Shown piece after piece: positions 1 through 8,998 of a DNA stretch of 62,594 nt. Below the pieces are notes generated by a model that saw nothing but the letters and a program-made list of their open reading frames with translations, was not told the origin of the DNA and did not search any database. The stretch comes from an uncultured Corynebacterium sp. (GTDB lineage: Bacteria > Actinomycetota > Actinomycetes > Mycobacteriales > Mycobacteriaceae): positions 1-62,594 of the forward strand of contig NZ_CAMIHZ010000012.1 of the NCBI RefSeq assembly GCF_946222305.1, written 5' to 3'. The position numbers were made by a program, and so were the translations under genes. The first letter of the stretch is position 1. Each line of letters begins with the position of its first letter.

Positions 1-40
1 CCCCAGCTGCCCAACCCGAAGCCGAGAATCTTTCCCCGAC

Positions 41-57
41 CTTGTAAAGTTTTCGTG
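41..57 (+). promoter_or_regulatory. Possible -10 element of a leaderless promoter
   Basis: TAAAGT at 45-50 lies seven bases before the GTG start at 57, and no purine-rich ribosome binding site lies between them. Transcription starting at or next to the GTG would give a leaderless mRNA, which is common in actinobacteria. No good -35 hexamer is visible, and the window begins too close upstream to see more. Confidence 0.3.
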
Positions 58-1703
58 TGACTGTTCAACGCCCCCACCGCAGTTCCCCCATCGCCGGCGC
101 CCGCGATAGCTACACCGGCGTGGACTTCAACCTCGGGTTTCACATCCTCCATTACAACCTGGAGATGACATACAACGCGAACCCCAACCACCTGCGAGCC
201 ACAGCTACCCTGTCGATGGAAAACTACCTTCCATTGAAGACCCTCACATTGGATCTGGCCGATGCCCTTCGCGTGGACAAAGTGGAAATCCGGGGGCATG
301 GGGCCGCCCGCACAGAGCCAGAGCTCACATCGAAGCTGCAGCTCAAGCGTTATAAGCACTCGAATAAGAAGCTACATCTGACCTTCGTCGAGGAAATTCC
401 CGAGGACCTGTCCTTCGACGTTGTCATCCGCTATGCCGGTAACCCCCGGCCACTGCGGTCCCAGTGGGGCGAAGTCGGCTGGGAAGAAACCAACAACGGC
501 GCTCTCGTCGCCGGACAACCAAATGGTGCACCCAGCTGGTTCCCGTGCGACGACACACCTGACGAAAAAGCCACCTACCGCATTGCCTTCACCACGAACA
601 AGGACATCACCGCAGTAGCTACCGGCACGCAAACCCAAGTCACTCACCGTGGGGCATGGACCACCCGCGTCTTCGAAGTGAACTACCCCATGGCCACCTA
701 CCTGGCTGCGGTATACGCCGGCCCCTACCAGCAATCCAACTTGCCCTCCGCCCAAGTCGGTCGCAAGACCGTGCCGGTGCACGCGTGGCTACCCTACGGC
801 GACCACCAATCGCGTTTGACCCGAGAGCGCTTTGCCCATGACTTCGCTGATCAGACCGCGATGATCGAGGCCTACAGCGACATGTTTGGTCCCTACCCCT
901 TCCCGGCCTACGGCGTGGTCGTAACCGACGAAGTCATGGAGATCCCCCTCGAAGCCCAGGCAATGAGCATGTTCGGCAAGAACCACGCGAACGGAAAGAA
1001 AACCTGGGAGCGCCTCATCGCTCACGAACTTTCCCACCAGTGGTTCGGCAACTCCGTGGGCCTCGTGGAATGGCGTGATATCTGGCTCAACGAGGGCTTC
1101 GCCTGCTACGCAGAATGGCTGTGGTTCGAGCGTTCCCAGGGCATCCCGGCGGAAAAGCACGCCCGCTTCCACTACCACCACCTGGCCAACAAGCCACAGG
1201 ATTTGCTGCTCATCGACCCCGGTGCGGAAGACATGTTCGACGATCGCGTCTATAAGCGCGGAGCCCTCACGGTTCATGCCCTCCGCGTCCTTCTAGGCGA
1301 TGATGACTTCTTCGAAATGCTGCGCCGGTGGACCTCCGAACACCGCTTCGGCTTGGTGGAGACCCGGGATTTGGAAAACTTGATCCAAGACCTCATCCAG
1401 CATCGCAAGGACATCTCCGACGCAGACGTCGCCGCGCTATTGAACGCCTGGCTACGCCGCACTGAGCTGCCTGACTTCCCGGCCGTGCCCACTTCGGCTT
1501 ATTTTGGTACGACGCCCACCACTTCCCTCGATGAAGACCTGACTGGGCTTCCGGCTGCAGACTTGGACACAGAGGTGGACGCAGGCGGCCCAGCACGCGC
1601 GACTGCCCAAGCAGCTTCGCAGGCCATGGACGCGGCAAGCCAAGCTGTCAGCGATGCCGCGAAGAATGCCTTCGACGCAGCGAAGAACGCATTCGGTAAG
1701 TAA
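57..1703 (+). CDS. M1 family zinc metallopeptidase (aminopeptidase N-like)
   Basis: Predicted zinc aminopeptidase of 548 aa that trims N-terminal residues from peptides, probably in the cytosol because no signal peptide is seen. The zinc motif HELSH starts at about residue 323 and the third ligand is the Glu of LNEGF near residue 346, the HExxH-x18-E pattern of family M1. The exopeptidase GxMEN motif is replaced by a MEIPLEAQ-type sequence. At 548 aa it is one of the short actinobacterial M1 forms lacking the large C-terminal helical domain of PepN. Instead the last 40 or so residues are an Ala-rich low-complexity tail with a repeated AAKNAF unit. The GTG start at 57 is the first in frame. 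It lies 32 bases upstream of the glycan cluster and may be co-transcribed with it. Family assignment is secure; substrate is unknown. Confidence 0.9.
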   Translation: MTVQRPHRSSPIAGARDSYTGVDFNLGFHILHYNLEMTYNANPNHLRATATLSMENYLPLKTLTLDLADALRVDKVEIRGHGAARTEPELTSKLQLKRYKHSNKKLHLTFVEEIPEDLSFDVVIRYAGNPRPLRSQWGEVGWEETNNGALVAGQPNGAPSWFPCDDTPDEKATYRIAFTTNKDITAVATGTQTQVTHRGAWTTRVFEVNYPMATYLAAVYAGPYQQSNLPSAQVGRKTVPVHAWLPYGDHQSRLTRERFAHDFADQTAMIEAYSDMFGPYPFPAYGVVVTDEVMEIPLEAQAMSMFGKNHANGKKTWERLIAHELSHQWFGNSVGLVEWRDIWLNEGFACYAEWLWFERSQGIPAEKHARFHYHHLANKPQDLLLIDPGAEDMFDDRVYKRGALTVHALRVLLGDDDFFEMLRRWTSEHRFGLVETRDLENLIQDLIQHRKDISDADVAALLNAWLRRTELPDFPAVPTSAYFGTTPTTSLDEDLTGLPAADLDTEVDAGGPARATAQAASQAMDAASQAVSDAAKNAFDAAKNAFGK

Positions 1704-1735
1704 CTAACCGGTAAGAGCAAAGGCGAGAAACCACG

Positions 1736-2968
1736 ATGCGTTCGATGACCTTAGCCACGATCCTCGTGGCGATTTCCGGATATCTCATCCTCATCGTGGC
1801 TTCCCACGCCCTCGGTACCGCTAGCTACGAAATCTTCCTCGTCTACTGGGGATTCTTCTTCGCTCTCACCGGTTTTCTCGATGGACTCATGCAAGAGACC
1901 ACTCGCGCTGTGACCGCCCGCCGCAGTCGCGAGAAATCCACCGAAACGCCGACTCCACACGATGCCGCTCGGCCCCTGCACACCGCCGCTTTGATAGCGA
2001 CATGCACTGTCGCGCTCATTGCTCTGGCCAGTCCCCTGTTCATCACGACGATGGCACCGGAAACCCCCATTATTGGCGCTGCGCTGTTAGCGCTGGGGTT
2101 GGCCAGTTACACCTTCCAAGCCCTGCTTTGCGGATTGTTATCCGCAGCTTTGGCGTGGAGCCGCTTCGCGCTGCTCATCACTATCGATTCGGTCTCCCGC
2201 CTCGTATTAGCCCTGGTGGCCTGGGCACTGGGGTGGCACACCATCGCTTTCTTGCTGGTCACCGTCTTGGGCGCAATCACCTGGCTGGGGTTCGTCCTGT
2301 TCTCCCCCAAGTCGCGGGCGCTACTGCAGGAGCGCGCCGACGCGGATCAAAAGGTTTTCCTCCAGCGCACCTTCAAGGCAATGATCGCCAGCGGTGCGAA
2401 TGCCGTGGTAATCACCGGCTTCCCTGTGTTGTTGAAATTCACCACAGATTCATCCACTGCAGCAGGTGTCCTCGCCGCCACAATCACCGCGGTGACCATC
2501 ACGAGGGCCCCGATTCTGGTGCCCCTGCAGCGGTTCCAACCGGCGCTCATCGTGCACTTCACCAAAGCCGGTAACCGAGTTCTTTCCGCCGCCGTGCTCC
2601 CCATCGCTGCTGTCGCGGGTCTGGCGGCGCTGGGTGGCATCGCCGCTTTCTTCATCGGCCGACCACTTCTGGGCCTGTTCTTTGCCGATGACCTGTTGGT
2701 CACTCCGATGTGGCTCGGTCTTTTCACCCTCATTTCGGGAGCTACCGCCATTTTGATGATTACCGGTAGCGCAGCCCTTGCCGCGGAACGTCACACGCTG
2801 TACTCCGCCGGCTGGGTTATCGCTACGATCGTTGCCGTTGGCGCACTTTTCCTCGATGCCTCACCTGAGGTCCGCGCCCTCGTCGCTCTCGGTGTCGGTC
2901 CAGTGATCGGCGCCATTGCCCACCTTTCGGTACTCACCTTCTCGCACCGTCGCACCCACGCGGTCTAG
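1736..2968 (+). CDS. Polytopic membrane protein, polysaccharide flippase-like
   Basis: A 410-aa integral membrane protein with about twelve hydrophobic segments and almost no soluble domain. The even spread of helices in two halves, joined by a charged loop near residues 60-80, resembles the MATE/Wzx-type polysaccharide flippase fold. It sits directly before two family 2 glycosyltransferases and a DUF2304 protein, which fits export of a lipid-linked glycan. There is no diagnostic motif, so flippase is an inference from topology and context. The ATG at 1736 is preceded by a GGCGAGAAACC stretch. The next gene starts ten bases after the stop, so the two are probably one transcript. Confidence 0.65.
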   Translation: MRSMTLATILVAISGYLILIVASHALGTASYEIFLVYWGFFFALTGFLDGLMQETTRAVTARRSREKSTETPTPHDAARPLHTAALIATCTVALIALASPLFITTMAPETPIIGAALLALGLASYTFQALLCGLLSAALAWSRFALLITIDSVSRLVLALVAWALGWHTIAFLLVTVLGAITWLGFVLFSPKSRALLQERADADQKVFLQRTFKAMIASGANAVVITGFPVLLKFTTDSSTAAGVLAATITAVTITRAPILVPLQRFQPALIVHFTKAGNRVLSAAVLPIAAVAGLAALGGIAAFFIGRPLLGLFFADDLLVTPMWLGLFTLISGATAILMITGSAALAAERHTLYSAGWVIATIVAVGALFLDASPEVRALVALGVGPVIGAIAHLSVLTFSHRRTHAV

Positions 2969-2977
2969 GACTTCAGC

Positions 2978-3925
2978 ATGATCGACAACACCCCTTCCGA
3001 ACAGCCCACTTCTCCCCGCGCTCATTCCTCCGACCGAGAGCCCGGCGATTTCTCCGCGCTCCTGTCGATTTACCACCGCGTTGACCCCCGAGACCTCACC
3101 TGGGCCCTAGCCAGTCTGCACCAACAGTCCCAGCCCGCCGAGGAAGTAGTTATAGTCCTCGACGGCCCCGTGGGCGATGAGCTACGTGGCGTCATCAAAA
3201 AATTCGAAGAAAGCTACCCCTACACCACCAAGGTTATCGAGCTAGCCAACAACATCGGGTCGGCGGGTGCTTCCAACGCTGGGTTGGAGCACTGTTCGTA
3301 CGGCTTGATTGCCCGGCTCGACGCCGACGATATCGCCAAACCCGGTCGCTTCCAAGCCCAAGCGGAGTTCATGAACGCCCACCCCGAGGTGGCCGTATTG
3401 GGAAGCGCGTTGGAAGAGTTTCGTTCCGAGGAATTGGCCACCCGGGAGGTGCGTATCGGGGACATGGACGCCGACCTGGGCGTTATCCGTGGCCTCAAAA
3501 CGAAGATCCGTCAACTGCCGGAACAACACCCTGACATCGTGAAGGCTGCGCGGATCAACTCACCTGTGAATCACCCTTCGACGATGCTACGCGCAGAGGC
3601 AATTCGCGACGTCGGGGCCTACCAACACGTCCACTTCATGGAGGATTACGATTTGTGGGCGCGGATCATCCGCGCGGGTTATCGACTGCACAACGACCCG
3701 CAGGCGTGGACCTGGTTCCGCACGTCGGATGCGATGTTTGCTCGTCGCAGCGGCAAGGAAATGTGGAGTGCGGAAATCCAGATGCAACGAAACCTCGTTC
3801 AATACGGGTTGATCGGGTATCCGCGCGCTATTCTAAACTTCGTTCTTCGCAGTGCGTTTCGGGCCCTTCCACAGCCGTTATTGGCGAAAGCGTACAAGCT
3901 GATTTTCCAACGATCAGCGGATTAA
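2978..3925 (+). CDS. Family 2 glycosyltransferase
   Basis: A 315-aa GT-A fold glycosyltransferase. The N-terminal nucleotide-sugar domain runs from about residue 28, with the metal-binding acidic motif LDADD near residue 110, an SPVNHPSTMLR segment near 195 and MEDYDLW near 220, the usual acceptor-side block of WcaA-like GT2 enzymes. There is no multispan C-terminal membrane region, so it is probably cytosolic or membrane-associated. It lies ten bases after the flippase-like gene. It is likely to add a sugar to a cell-envelope polysaccharide or glycolipid; donor and acceptor cannot be read from the sequence. Confidence 0.85.
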   Translation: MIDNTPSEQPTSPRAHSSDREPGDFSALLSIYHRVDPRDLTWALASLHQQSQPAEEVVIVLDGPVGDELRGVIKKFEESYPYTTKVIELANNIGSAGASNAGLEHCSYGLIARLDADDIAKPGRFQAQAEFMNAHPEVAVLGSALEEFRSEELATREVRIGDMDADLGVIRGLKTKIRQLPEQHPDIVKAARINSPVNHPSTMLRAEAIRDVGAYQHVHFMEDYDLWARIIRAGYRLHNDPQAWTWFRTSDAMFARRSGKEMWSAEIQMQRNLVQYGLIGYPRAILNFVLRSAFRALPQPLLAKAYKLIFQRSAD

Positions 3926-4022
3926 ACCGCACGCCATAGTAAATCTGCTGCAAGTGGCTCGTAAACTCCACACCAGTAGTTTTAGCAACTAAACACTCCT
4001 TAAATCACAGGCAAAGGTAGCT

Positions 4023-4736
4023 ATGAATCAACCTTCCCCCATGCTCGGTGGTGACAACCGCGACGTGTGGTTGGTCATCCCTTGCTTCAATGAGGGATCC
4101 GTCATCGGCGAGGTCATCGCCAATGCTCTGCAGACCTTTCCAAATATCGTGGCTGTCAATGATGGTTCGGCGGATAACTCAGCGCAGGCGATCCACGCTG
4201 CCGGCGCACACCTGGTGAACCATCCCGTGAATCTGGGACAGGGCGCGGCGTTGCAGACCGGCATTGAATACGCACGCCAGCAGCCGGGTGCGCAGTACTT
4301 TGTGACCTTTGACGCCGATGGTCAGCACCAGGTCAAGGATGTGCTGCGGATGTTGGAGCGCTTGCGTTCCGAGCCTGTGGACATCATTACCGGCACGCGT
4401 TTCGGCGGCCAAGAAAATGCGCAGATTCCGTGGCTAAAGCGGTTTGTCCTCAAGACTGTGGTGCTGCTATCCCCCGCGACGCGCAAGCTGGGGCTTTCCG
4501 ATGCGCACAACGGATTGCGCGTTTTCAACAAGGTCGTCGCGGACCAAATGAACTTGCGCATGAATGGTATGAGCCACGCCAGCGAGATCGTGCAATTGAT
4601 GGTGAGCAACAATTGGCGCGTGAGCGAAGAGCCCGTGGACATCCTCTACACCGCCTACTCCATGTCCAAGGGGCAAAGCCTGCTCAACGGTGTGAACATT
4701 TTGGCCGATGGATTCATCGCGAGGAAACTGCCATGA
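4023..4736 (+). CDS. Family 2 glycosyltransferase, DPM1/polyprenyl-phosphate type
   Basis: A 237-aa GT2 enzyme with VIPCFNEGSVIGEV at residues 16-29, a NDGS motif and a catalytic metal-binding FDADGQHQ motif near residue 100. These are hallmarks of dolichol/polyprenyl-phosphate sugar synthases and related transferases. It lacks the C-terminal membrane helices of ArnC/GtrB enzymes. The next gene, encoding a DUF2304 membrane protein, overlaps its stop codon as ATGA. GT2-DUF2304 pairs are a recurrent arrangement, and the small membrane protein probably anchors or partners the enzyme. The start at 4023 follows a purine-rich AGGCAAAGGTAGCT leader, with 97 bases to the previous gene, so a separate promoter is possible. 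Confidence 0.85.
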   Translation: MNQPSPMLGGDNRDVWLVIPCFNEGSVIGEVIANALQTFPNIVAVNDGSADNSAQAIHAAGAHLVNHPVNLGQGAALQTGIEYARQQPGAQYFVTFDADGQHQVKDVLRMLERLRSEPVDIITGTRFGGQENAQIPWLKRFVLKTVVLLSPATRKLGLSDAHNGLRVFNKVVADQMNLRMNGMSHASEIVQLMVSNNWRVSEEPVDILYTAYSMSKGQSLLNGVNILADGFIARKLP

Positions 4737-5209
4737 TCGAGACTCTGTTGATCCAAATCTTCTTGCTGCTCGCTGTCGTCGGGTTAGCGCTGTACTTTTT
4801 GTCGAATCGCCGCAAGGCCCGCGCGAAAGCGGGTGTGAAGATCGGGTTCGTCATCTTCATGCTGGCATCGGTGTACGCGGTATTGCGACCCGACGATCTG
4901 ACTGTTGTGGCGCAGTGGCTGGGGGTTTCCCGAGGCACGGATTTGCTGCTGTACGTGCTGGTCATCGCGTTCATGTTTACAACGATGTCCACCTATGTTC
5001 GCTTTCGCGAGCAGGAGCTGCGCTACGCCCGATTGGCCCGTGCAGTGGCATTGCAGAATGCGGTCAAACCCGAGGGCGATGCGACCGACCGTCCAATAGA
5101 CGAGCATGAGCTGCACCCGCGAGAGCCGGCGCCCAGCCAGGGCTCGAGCCAGACAAGACCGACGACCCAAATATGCCACGTGAACGATAGAGGCCGGAAA
5201 GAACGATAG
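4733..5209 (+). CDS. DUF2304 small membrane protein
   Basis: A 158-aa protein of the DUF2304 family. Three hydrophobic segments occupy about residues 4-22, 38-52 and 65-82. A basic loop (NRRKARAKAG) lies between the first two, and the C-terminal tail is hydrophilic. The ATG overlaps the TGA of the glycosyltransferase gene by four bases, indicating translational coupling and an equimolar partnership. The family is found beside DPM1-like GT2 enzymes; the biochemical role is not established here. The frame is also open upstream, but that part only shadows the glycosyltransferase, so the start at 4733 is preferred. Confidence 0.8.
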   Translation: MIETLLIQIFLLLAVVGLALYFLSNRRKARAKAGVKIGFVIFMLASVYAVLRPDDLTVVAQWLGVSRGTDLLLYVLVIAFMFTTMSTYVRFREQELRYARLARAVALQNAVKPEGDATDRPIDEHELHPREPAPSQGSSQTRPTTQICHVNDRGRKER

Positions 5210-5227
5210 GGCCCAGAAAGGCACTCT

Positions 5228-5248
5228 CCACCGCCAAACGTGGTTTTT
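5228..5248 (+). terminator. Weak candidate terminator after the glycan cluster
   Basis: CCAC at 5228-5231 and GTGG at 5240-5243 form a short stem immediately followed by five T residues. It lies 20 bases after the DUF2304 stop, in the convergent gap before the MFS gene. The stem is short, so confidence is low. Confidence 0.35.
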
Positions 5249-5325
5249 GACACTTGGGGTCTTAAGATTTCCGAGCTTTCTACCCTTGAGGTTTTGTGCC
5301 TAGAGGACCACACATCTTTCAGGCG

Positions 5326-6555
5326 TTAAGCTGCCATCTCTTGTGCATCCGGACGGAACCGGTTGCCGACGATGGTCACCAGAACCAAGCTCAACGTAGC
5401 GATCACCACACCGGCACCAAGCATCACTTCGTAGGTGAGCCATTGGCTCAGCTTCGTCAGAATCATCGGGAAGAAGAAGCCCAAGTAAGTCACTGCGTAG
5501 AAGATCGCAGTGAGCCCGCCCAAGTCATCCGGGCCCGCTAGTTGCTGCACTTCAGTTAGGCCCGTAATCATGCACACACCGTAGGCCGTGCCCAGGATGA
5601 GTGCACCAATAGTGGCACCGACGAGGGAACGCTCATGGGCTGTCCATACGGCCACAACCATGCCGATGATGATGAGCACCAACCCCAGTTGCTGACCGCG
5701 CGTTCCACCGTGGCGCAGGTAGAGATTGCTGATCTGCTGTACACCGAAGCCGAATGACAATGCGACCATCGTGATCGTGGCGGAAAAAGCAATAGGGATG
5801 GAAACCCTGTCCTGTGTGAGCGACGGCAGGATTGCATAGGCTACGCCGGCGCAGCCGAAAACCCAAGGTGCAATCGGCAAAACAGCTAAGAGGAAGCGAG
5901 GGTGCAGGGCAGTTGGCGTGTCAATATCCGACCAGAAACTGCCCTTGACATTGAGGTGTGCGCTCTGCCGAGTCTCGGGTACGGACAGCAGTCCGGCAGT
6001 AGCAATGATCGACAGGACAATGTGGATGAGGTATGGAGTTTTGCCCGGTGCCGGCCCCCACTGAGCCAAACAGCCTGCTACCAGCGCGCCAAATGCGAAG
6101 CCAGCGGTGAGAGTCATCGTCGCGCGGCGCGCACCCGCACCGGGCTGGGCTGTCGGATCGAAGGACCGCGTAGAAAGTTCCTTGATCCAGGAACCACCAG
6201 CGGTCATGGCCATACCGATGGATAATCCGGAAAGCACACGCCCGATAAACATGAGAGGCGAATTTGTTTCACCGACTGCAATCAACGCACTTGCTAGTAG
6301 CCCCACTGCTGGCGCTGGCAACATGACTGTGCGGCGACCGTACCTATCGGACAACGGCCCCGAAATGAGCAAGCTGATGGCGATTCCCGCAGCGTAGCTG
6401 GCCAGCAACGCGTCCACAAACACGTTTCCAAAAACGTTCTCGCCACGATAGAACACCATCATCGGCGTGAATTCGTTGCCACCCCAAGCGACGGCGAAGA
6501 CGGCAAAGGCGATGAATTTCCAGTAGTTGCGAGCGGAAGAACGAGTTGGGGACAT
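5326..6555 (-). CDS. MFS transporter, 12-TM
   Basis: A 409-aa major facilitator protein with about twelve membrane segments. The loop between helices 2 and 3 carries SGPLSDRYGRRTVMLP, the classical MFS signature (G-x3-D-R-x-G-R-R), near residue 65. A second large hydrophilic loop near residues 195-215 divides the two six-helix halves. It is monocistronic, with its own gap to the divergently transcribed acyl-CoA oxidase-like gene. Substrate cannot be predicted; related corynebacterial proteins are annotated as general MFS permeases. Confidence 0.85.
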   Translation of the reverse strand: MSPTRSSARNYWKFIAFAVFAVAWGGNEFTPMMVFYRGENVFGNVFVDALLASYAAGIAISLLISGPLSDRYGRRTVMLPAPAVGLLASALIAVGETNSPLMFIGRVLSGLSIGMAMTAGGSWIKELSTRSFDPTAQPGAGARRATMTLTAGFAFGALVAGCLAQWGPAPGKTPYLIHIVLSIIATAGLLSVPETRQSAHLNVKGSFWSDIDTPTALHPRFLLAVLPIAPWVFGCAGVAYAILPSLTQDRVSIPIAFSATITMVALSFGFGVQQISNLYLRHGGTRGQQLGLVLIIIGMVVAVWTAHERSLVGATIGALILGTAYGVCMITGLTEVQQLAGPDDLGGLTAIFYAVTYLGFFFPMILTKLSQWLTYEVMLGAGVVIATLSLVLVTIVGNRFRPDAQEMAA

Positions 6556-6700
6556 GGTGATAATTCTAGGACCTATGCTTTTGAGACGCGCCTATCACCC
6601 CCAGATTATTGTTTTACACCACAAAGTTATAGCGGGCAGAAAGTGGCGTCAGAAAAAAGAAAACAACTACCAGCCCCAGAAGCGCTTGTAAGGTAGGGCT

Positions 6701-8905
6701 ATGCCACGACCAAGTGAACCACGAAATTCTCACCTCACCGATCCAAGCATCGCTGATGAAGAGAACATCACCACTGCCCAAACCGAAGGTGCTCCGACGG
6801 ATGTGACCGAAGAAACCACGTCCACGGAAAAGAAGGCGAAGAAGCGCGATATTCGGCGTTCCAAGTCCGCACCCGATACCCTCAATGCCTCGCCAAGCGA
6901 CAGCGTGAAAGACCATGTCGTCAGGGAAATTCAGAAGATTCTGGACGGCAACTTTCCCGAAGCCCGCGAGCGCATTCGTCAAGATGTGCTCTCTAACCCG
7001 GATGCCCGTCCGGTGTACGACAAGGACCTCGAGAGCAGCCGTGCCCATACCACAGGCCAGCTCCAGATGGTGTTGGAATCCAAGCTGCCCTACGGCGCAT
7101 TTCGCAAGGATCAAGGCGGCACGGGTGAAACTGGCCAGACCCTGACATCGATTGAAATGCTCGGCCACATTGACCTGTCTTTGATGGTCAAGGCCGGCGT
7201 GCAGTGGGGCTTGTTCGGCGGTGCCGTCGGCAACCTGGGAACCGAACGCCACGCAGAGATGGTCAAGGACTTGATCGAGTTGCGCGCGCTGGGTTGTTTC
7301 GCCATGACCGAGCGCGGACACGGTTCCGATGTGCAATCCCTAGAGACGACCGCTACCTATGATCCGGAGACGCAGGAATTCATCCTGAACTCCCCCACCG
7401 CTTCTGCCGAGAAATGGTACATCGGCAATGCCGCCCGCGATGGACGTTTCGCCGCGGTGTTCTGCCAGTTGTTCACGCCAGGTGTGGAGGAATCCCACGG
7501 CGTGCACTGCATCGTCGCACGCATTCGCGAAGACGATGGTTCCGCGATCGAAGGCGTGCATTTAGGTGACCACGGCTACAAGGGCGGCCTCAAAGGGGTG
7601 GATAACGGCACCTTGAGCTTCGATAACTACCGCGTGCCACGCGAAAACCTGCTGAATCGCTTTGCGGATGTGGATGAGGAGGGCAACTACTCCTCCCCAA
7701 TCGAGAACCCGAACCGTCGCTTCTTCACGATGCTTGGTGCCCTAGTCCGTGGGCGCGTGACCGTGGGGGCGGCCGCTGGATCCGCTGCCCGCACCGCGCT
7801 GGGCATTGGTGTGAACTACGCGAACATCCGCCGTCAGTTCGCCGCCGATGATTCCCTGCCGGAGAAGCGCCTGATCGAGCACCGTCAGCACCGTCTGCGA
7901 CTGATCCCCCGCGTGGCTCGCGCGTACGCGCTGCAGCTGGCAACGAACAACCTGATTTCACGGGTACACGAACTGGACCAGTTGGACCTGGATCCCGCAA
8001 ACATGACCAAGGAGCAGCAGTCCGATCAACGTGAGGTCGAGGCCCACGCCGCTGCGCTCAAGGCGGCCAATACCGCACACGCCACGGACACGATCCAAGA
8101 AATGCGTGAAGCCTGCGGTGGCGCCGGCTACATGGCGGAGAACCTGCTGACCACCCTCAAGGCGGATTCGGACATCTTCACCACCTTCGAGGGCGATAAT
8201 GTGGTCATGCTGCAGCTGGCGGCGAAGGAGCTGATGACCGGTTTCGCCCGCGAGGTTGGTTCCCTACGCCCCATGGAGATGGTGCGCTTCGGCTTAGACA
8301 ACTTCAGCACCCTGCTGCGCCGCCGCACCGCCGCGGATGCGTTGATTCAGAACCTGGTCGATACTTTCTCCGACAACGACGAGACCAGCCTGTTCGACCC
8401 AAGTTTCCAGGTCAAGCTGATCGAAGAGCGCGAAAATCGTTTGATGCTTTCTTTGGCTCGACGCCTACGTCCCGCCAAGAAAATGGACATCAAGGAGGCC
8501 GCGAAGATTGTCGACAACGCCCAGGACCACTTGATTTCGGTCGCGTGGGCCCACGTCGATCGCATCCTGTTCGAAGCGCTGTTGGAGGCCGAGTCCGAGG
8601 TTGAATCTGAGGACGCACGCCGGGTCTTCGAGCAGGTGCGCCACGTGTTCTTCCTGGACATGATTCTGGCCAATGCCGCGTGGTACCTCGAGCAGAACCT
8701 GCTGACGGGAACGCGTACCAAGGCAGCTCGCGCTGCGCTCAACGATCTGGTGGATTCGCTGGGTCCATGGTCGAAGCCATTGGTGGATGCCTTCGGTATT
8801 CCAGAAAATGTCCTCAACGTCACCCTCATGCAGGATCCGGAAAACCTCACCCCGAAGTACGAATCCAATCCCGCGGCCGGCCAGCCCGGCGCGGAAACCG
8901 CGTAA
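6701..8905 (+). CDS. Acyl-CoA dehydrogenase/oxidase family flavoenzyme
   Basis: A 734-aa flavoprotein of the acyl-CoA oxidase-like branch of the ACAD superfamily, predicted to catalyse alpha,beta-desaturation of acyl-CoA in beta-oxidation. After about 70 charged, low-complexity residues come the N-terminal helical domain, the FAD/substrate segment CFAMTERGHGSDVQSLETTA near residue 200, and the ACOX-like block EACGGAGYMAENLL and FTTFEGDN near residues 470-500. A C-terminal domain brings the length to that of acyl-CoA oxidases rather than the usual 380-aa dehydrogenase. An AAGGTAGGGCT leader supports the ATG at 6701. It stands alone, followed by a terminator. Whether electrons go to oxygen or to ETF cannot be told from sequence. 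Confidence 0.85.
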   Translation: MPRPSEPRNSHLTDPSIADEENITTAQTEGAPTDVTEETTSTEKKAKKRDIRRSKSAPDTLNASPSDSVKDHVVREIQKILDGNFPEARERIRQDVLSNPDARPVYDKDLESSRAHTTGQLQMVLESKLPYGAFRKDQGGTGETGQTLTSIEMLGHIDLSLMVKAGVQWGLFGGAVGNLGTERHAEMVKDLIELRALGCFAMTERGHGSDVQSLETTATYDPETQEFILNSPTASAEKWYIGNAARDGRFAAVFCQLFTPGVEESHGVHCIVARIREDDGSAIEGVHLGDHGYKGGLKGVDNGTLSFDNYRVPRENLLNRFADVDEEGNYSSPIENPNRRFFTMLGALVRGRVTVGAAAGSAARTALGIGVNYANIRRQFAADDSLPEKRLIEHRQHRLRLIPRVARAYALQLATNNLISRVHELDQLDLDPANMTKEQQSDQREVEAHAAALKAANTAHATDTIQEMREACGGAGYMAENLLTTLKADSDIFTTFEGDNVVMLQLAAKELMTGFAREVGSLRPMEMVRFGLDNFSTLLRRRTAADALIQNLVDTFSDNDETSLFDPSFQVKLIEERENRLMLSLARRLRPAKKMDIKEAAKIVDNAQDHLISVAWAHVDRILFEALLEAESEVESEDARRVFEQVRHVFFLDMILANAAWYLEQNLLTGTRTKAARAALNDLVDSLGPWSKPLVDAFGIPENVLNVTLMQDPENLTPKYESNPAAGQPGAETA

Positions 8906-8950
8906 AGGCTAGTTGAGGCCGGATTCGGGCAGATCTGCTAACGCGCGCTG

Positions 8951-8984
8951 AACTCCCCGCCATCCATGTGTCGGGGAGTTTTCC
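8951..8984 (+). terminator. Rho-independent terminator
   Basis: AACTCCCCG at 8951-8959 pairs perfectly with CGGGGAGTT at 8972-8980, followed by TT. It lies 45 bases after the acyl-CoA oxidase-like gene. An in-frame ATG at 8966 upstream of the next gene falls inside its loop, which argues for the later start at 8999. Confidence 0.8.
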
Positions 8985-8998
8985 GTAGCCTTGGCACC

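Noticed and set aside
8966..8998. Earlier ATG for the SDR/DUF2867 protein
   Set aside because: It falls in the loop of a terminator hairpin and adds residues without conservation.
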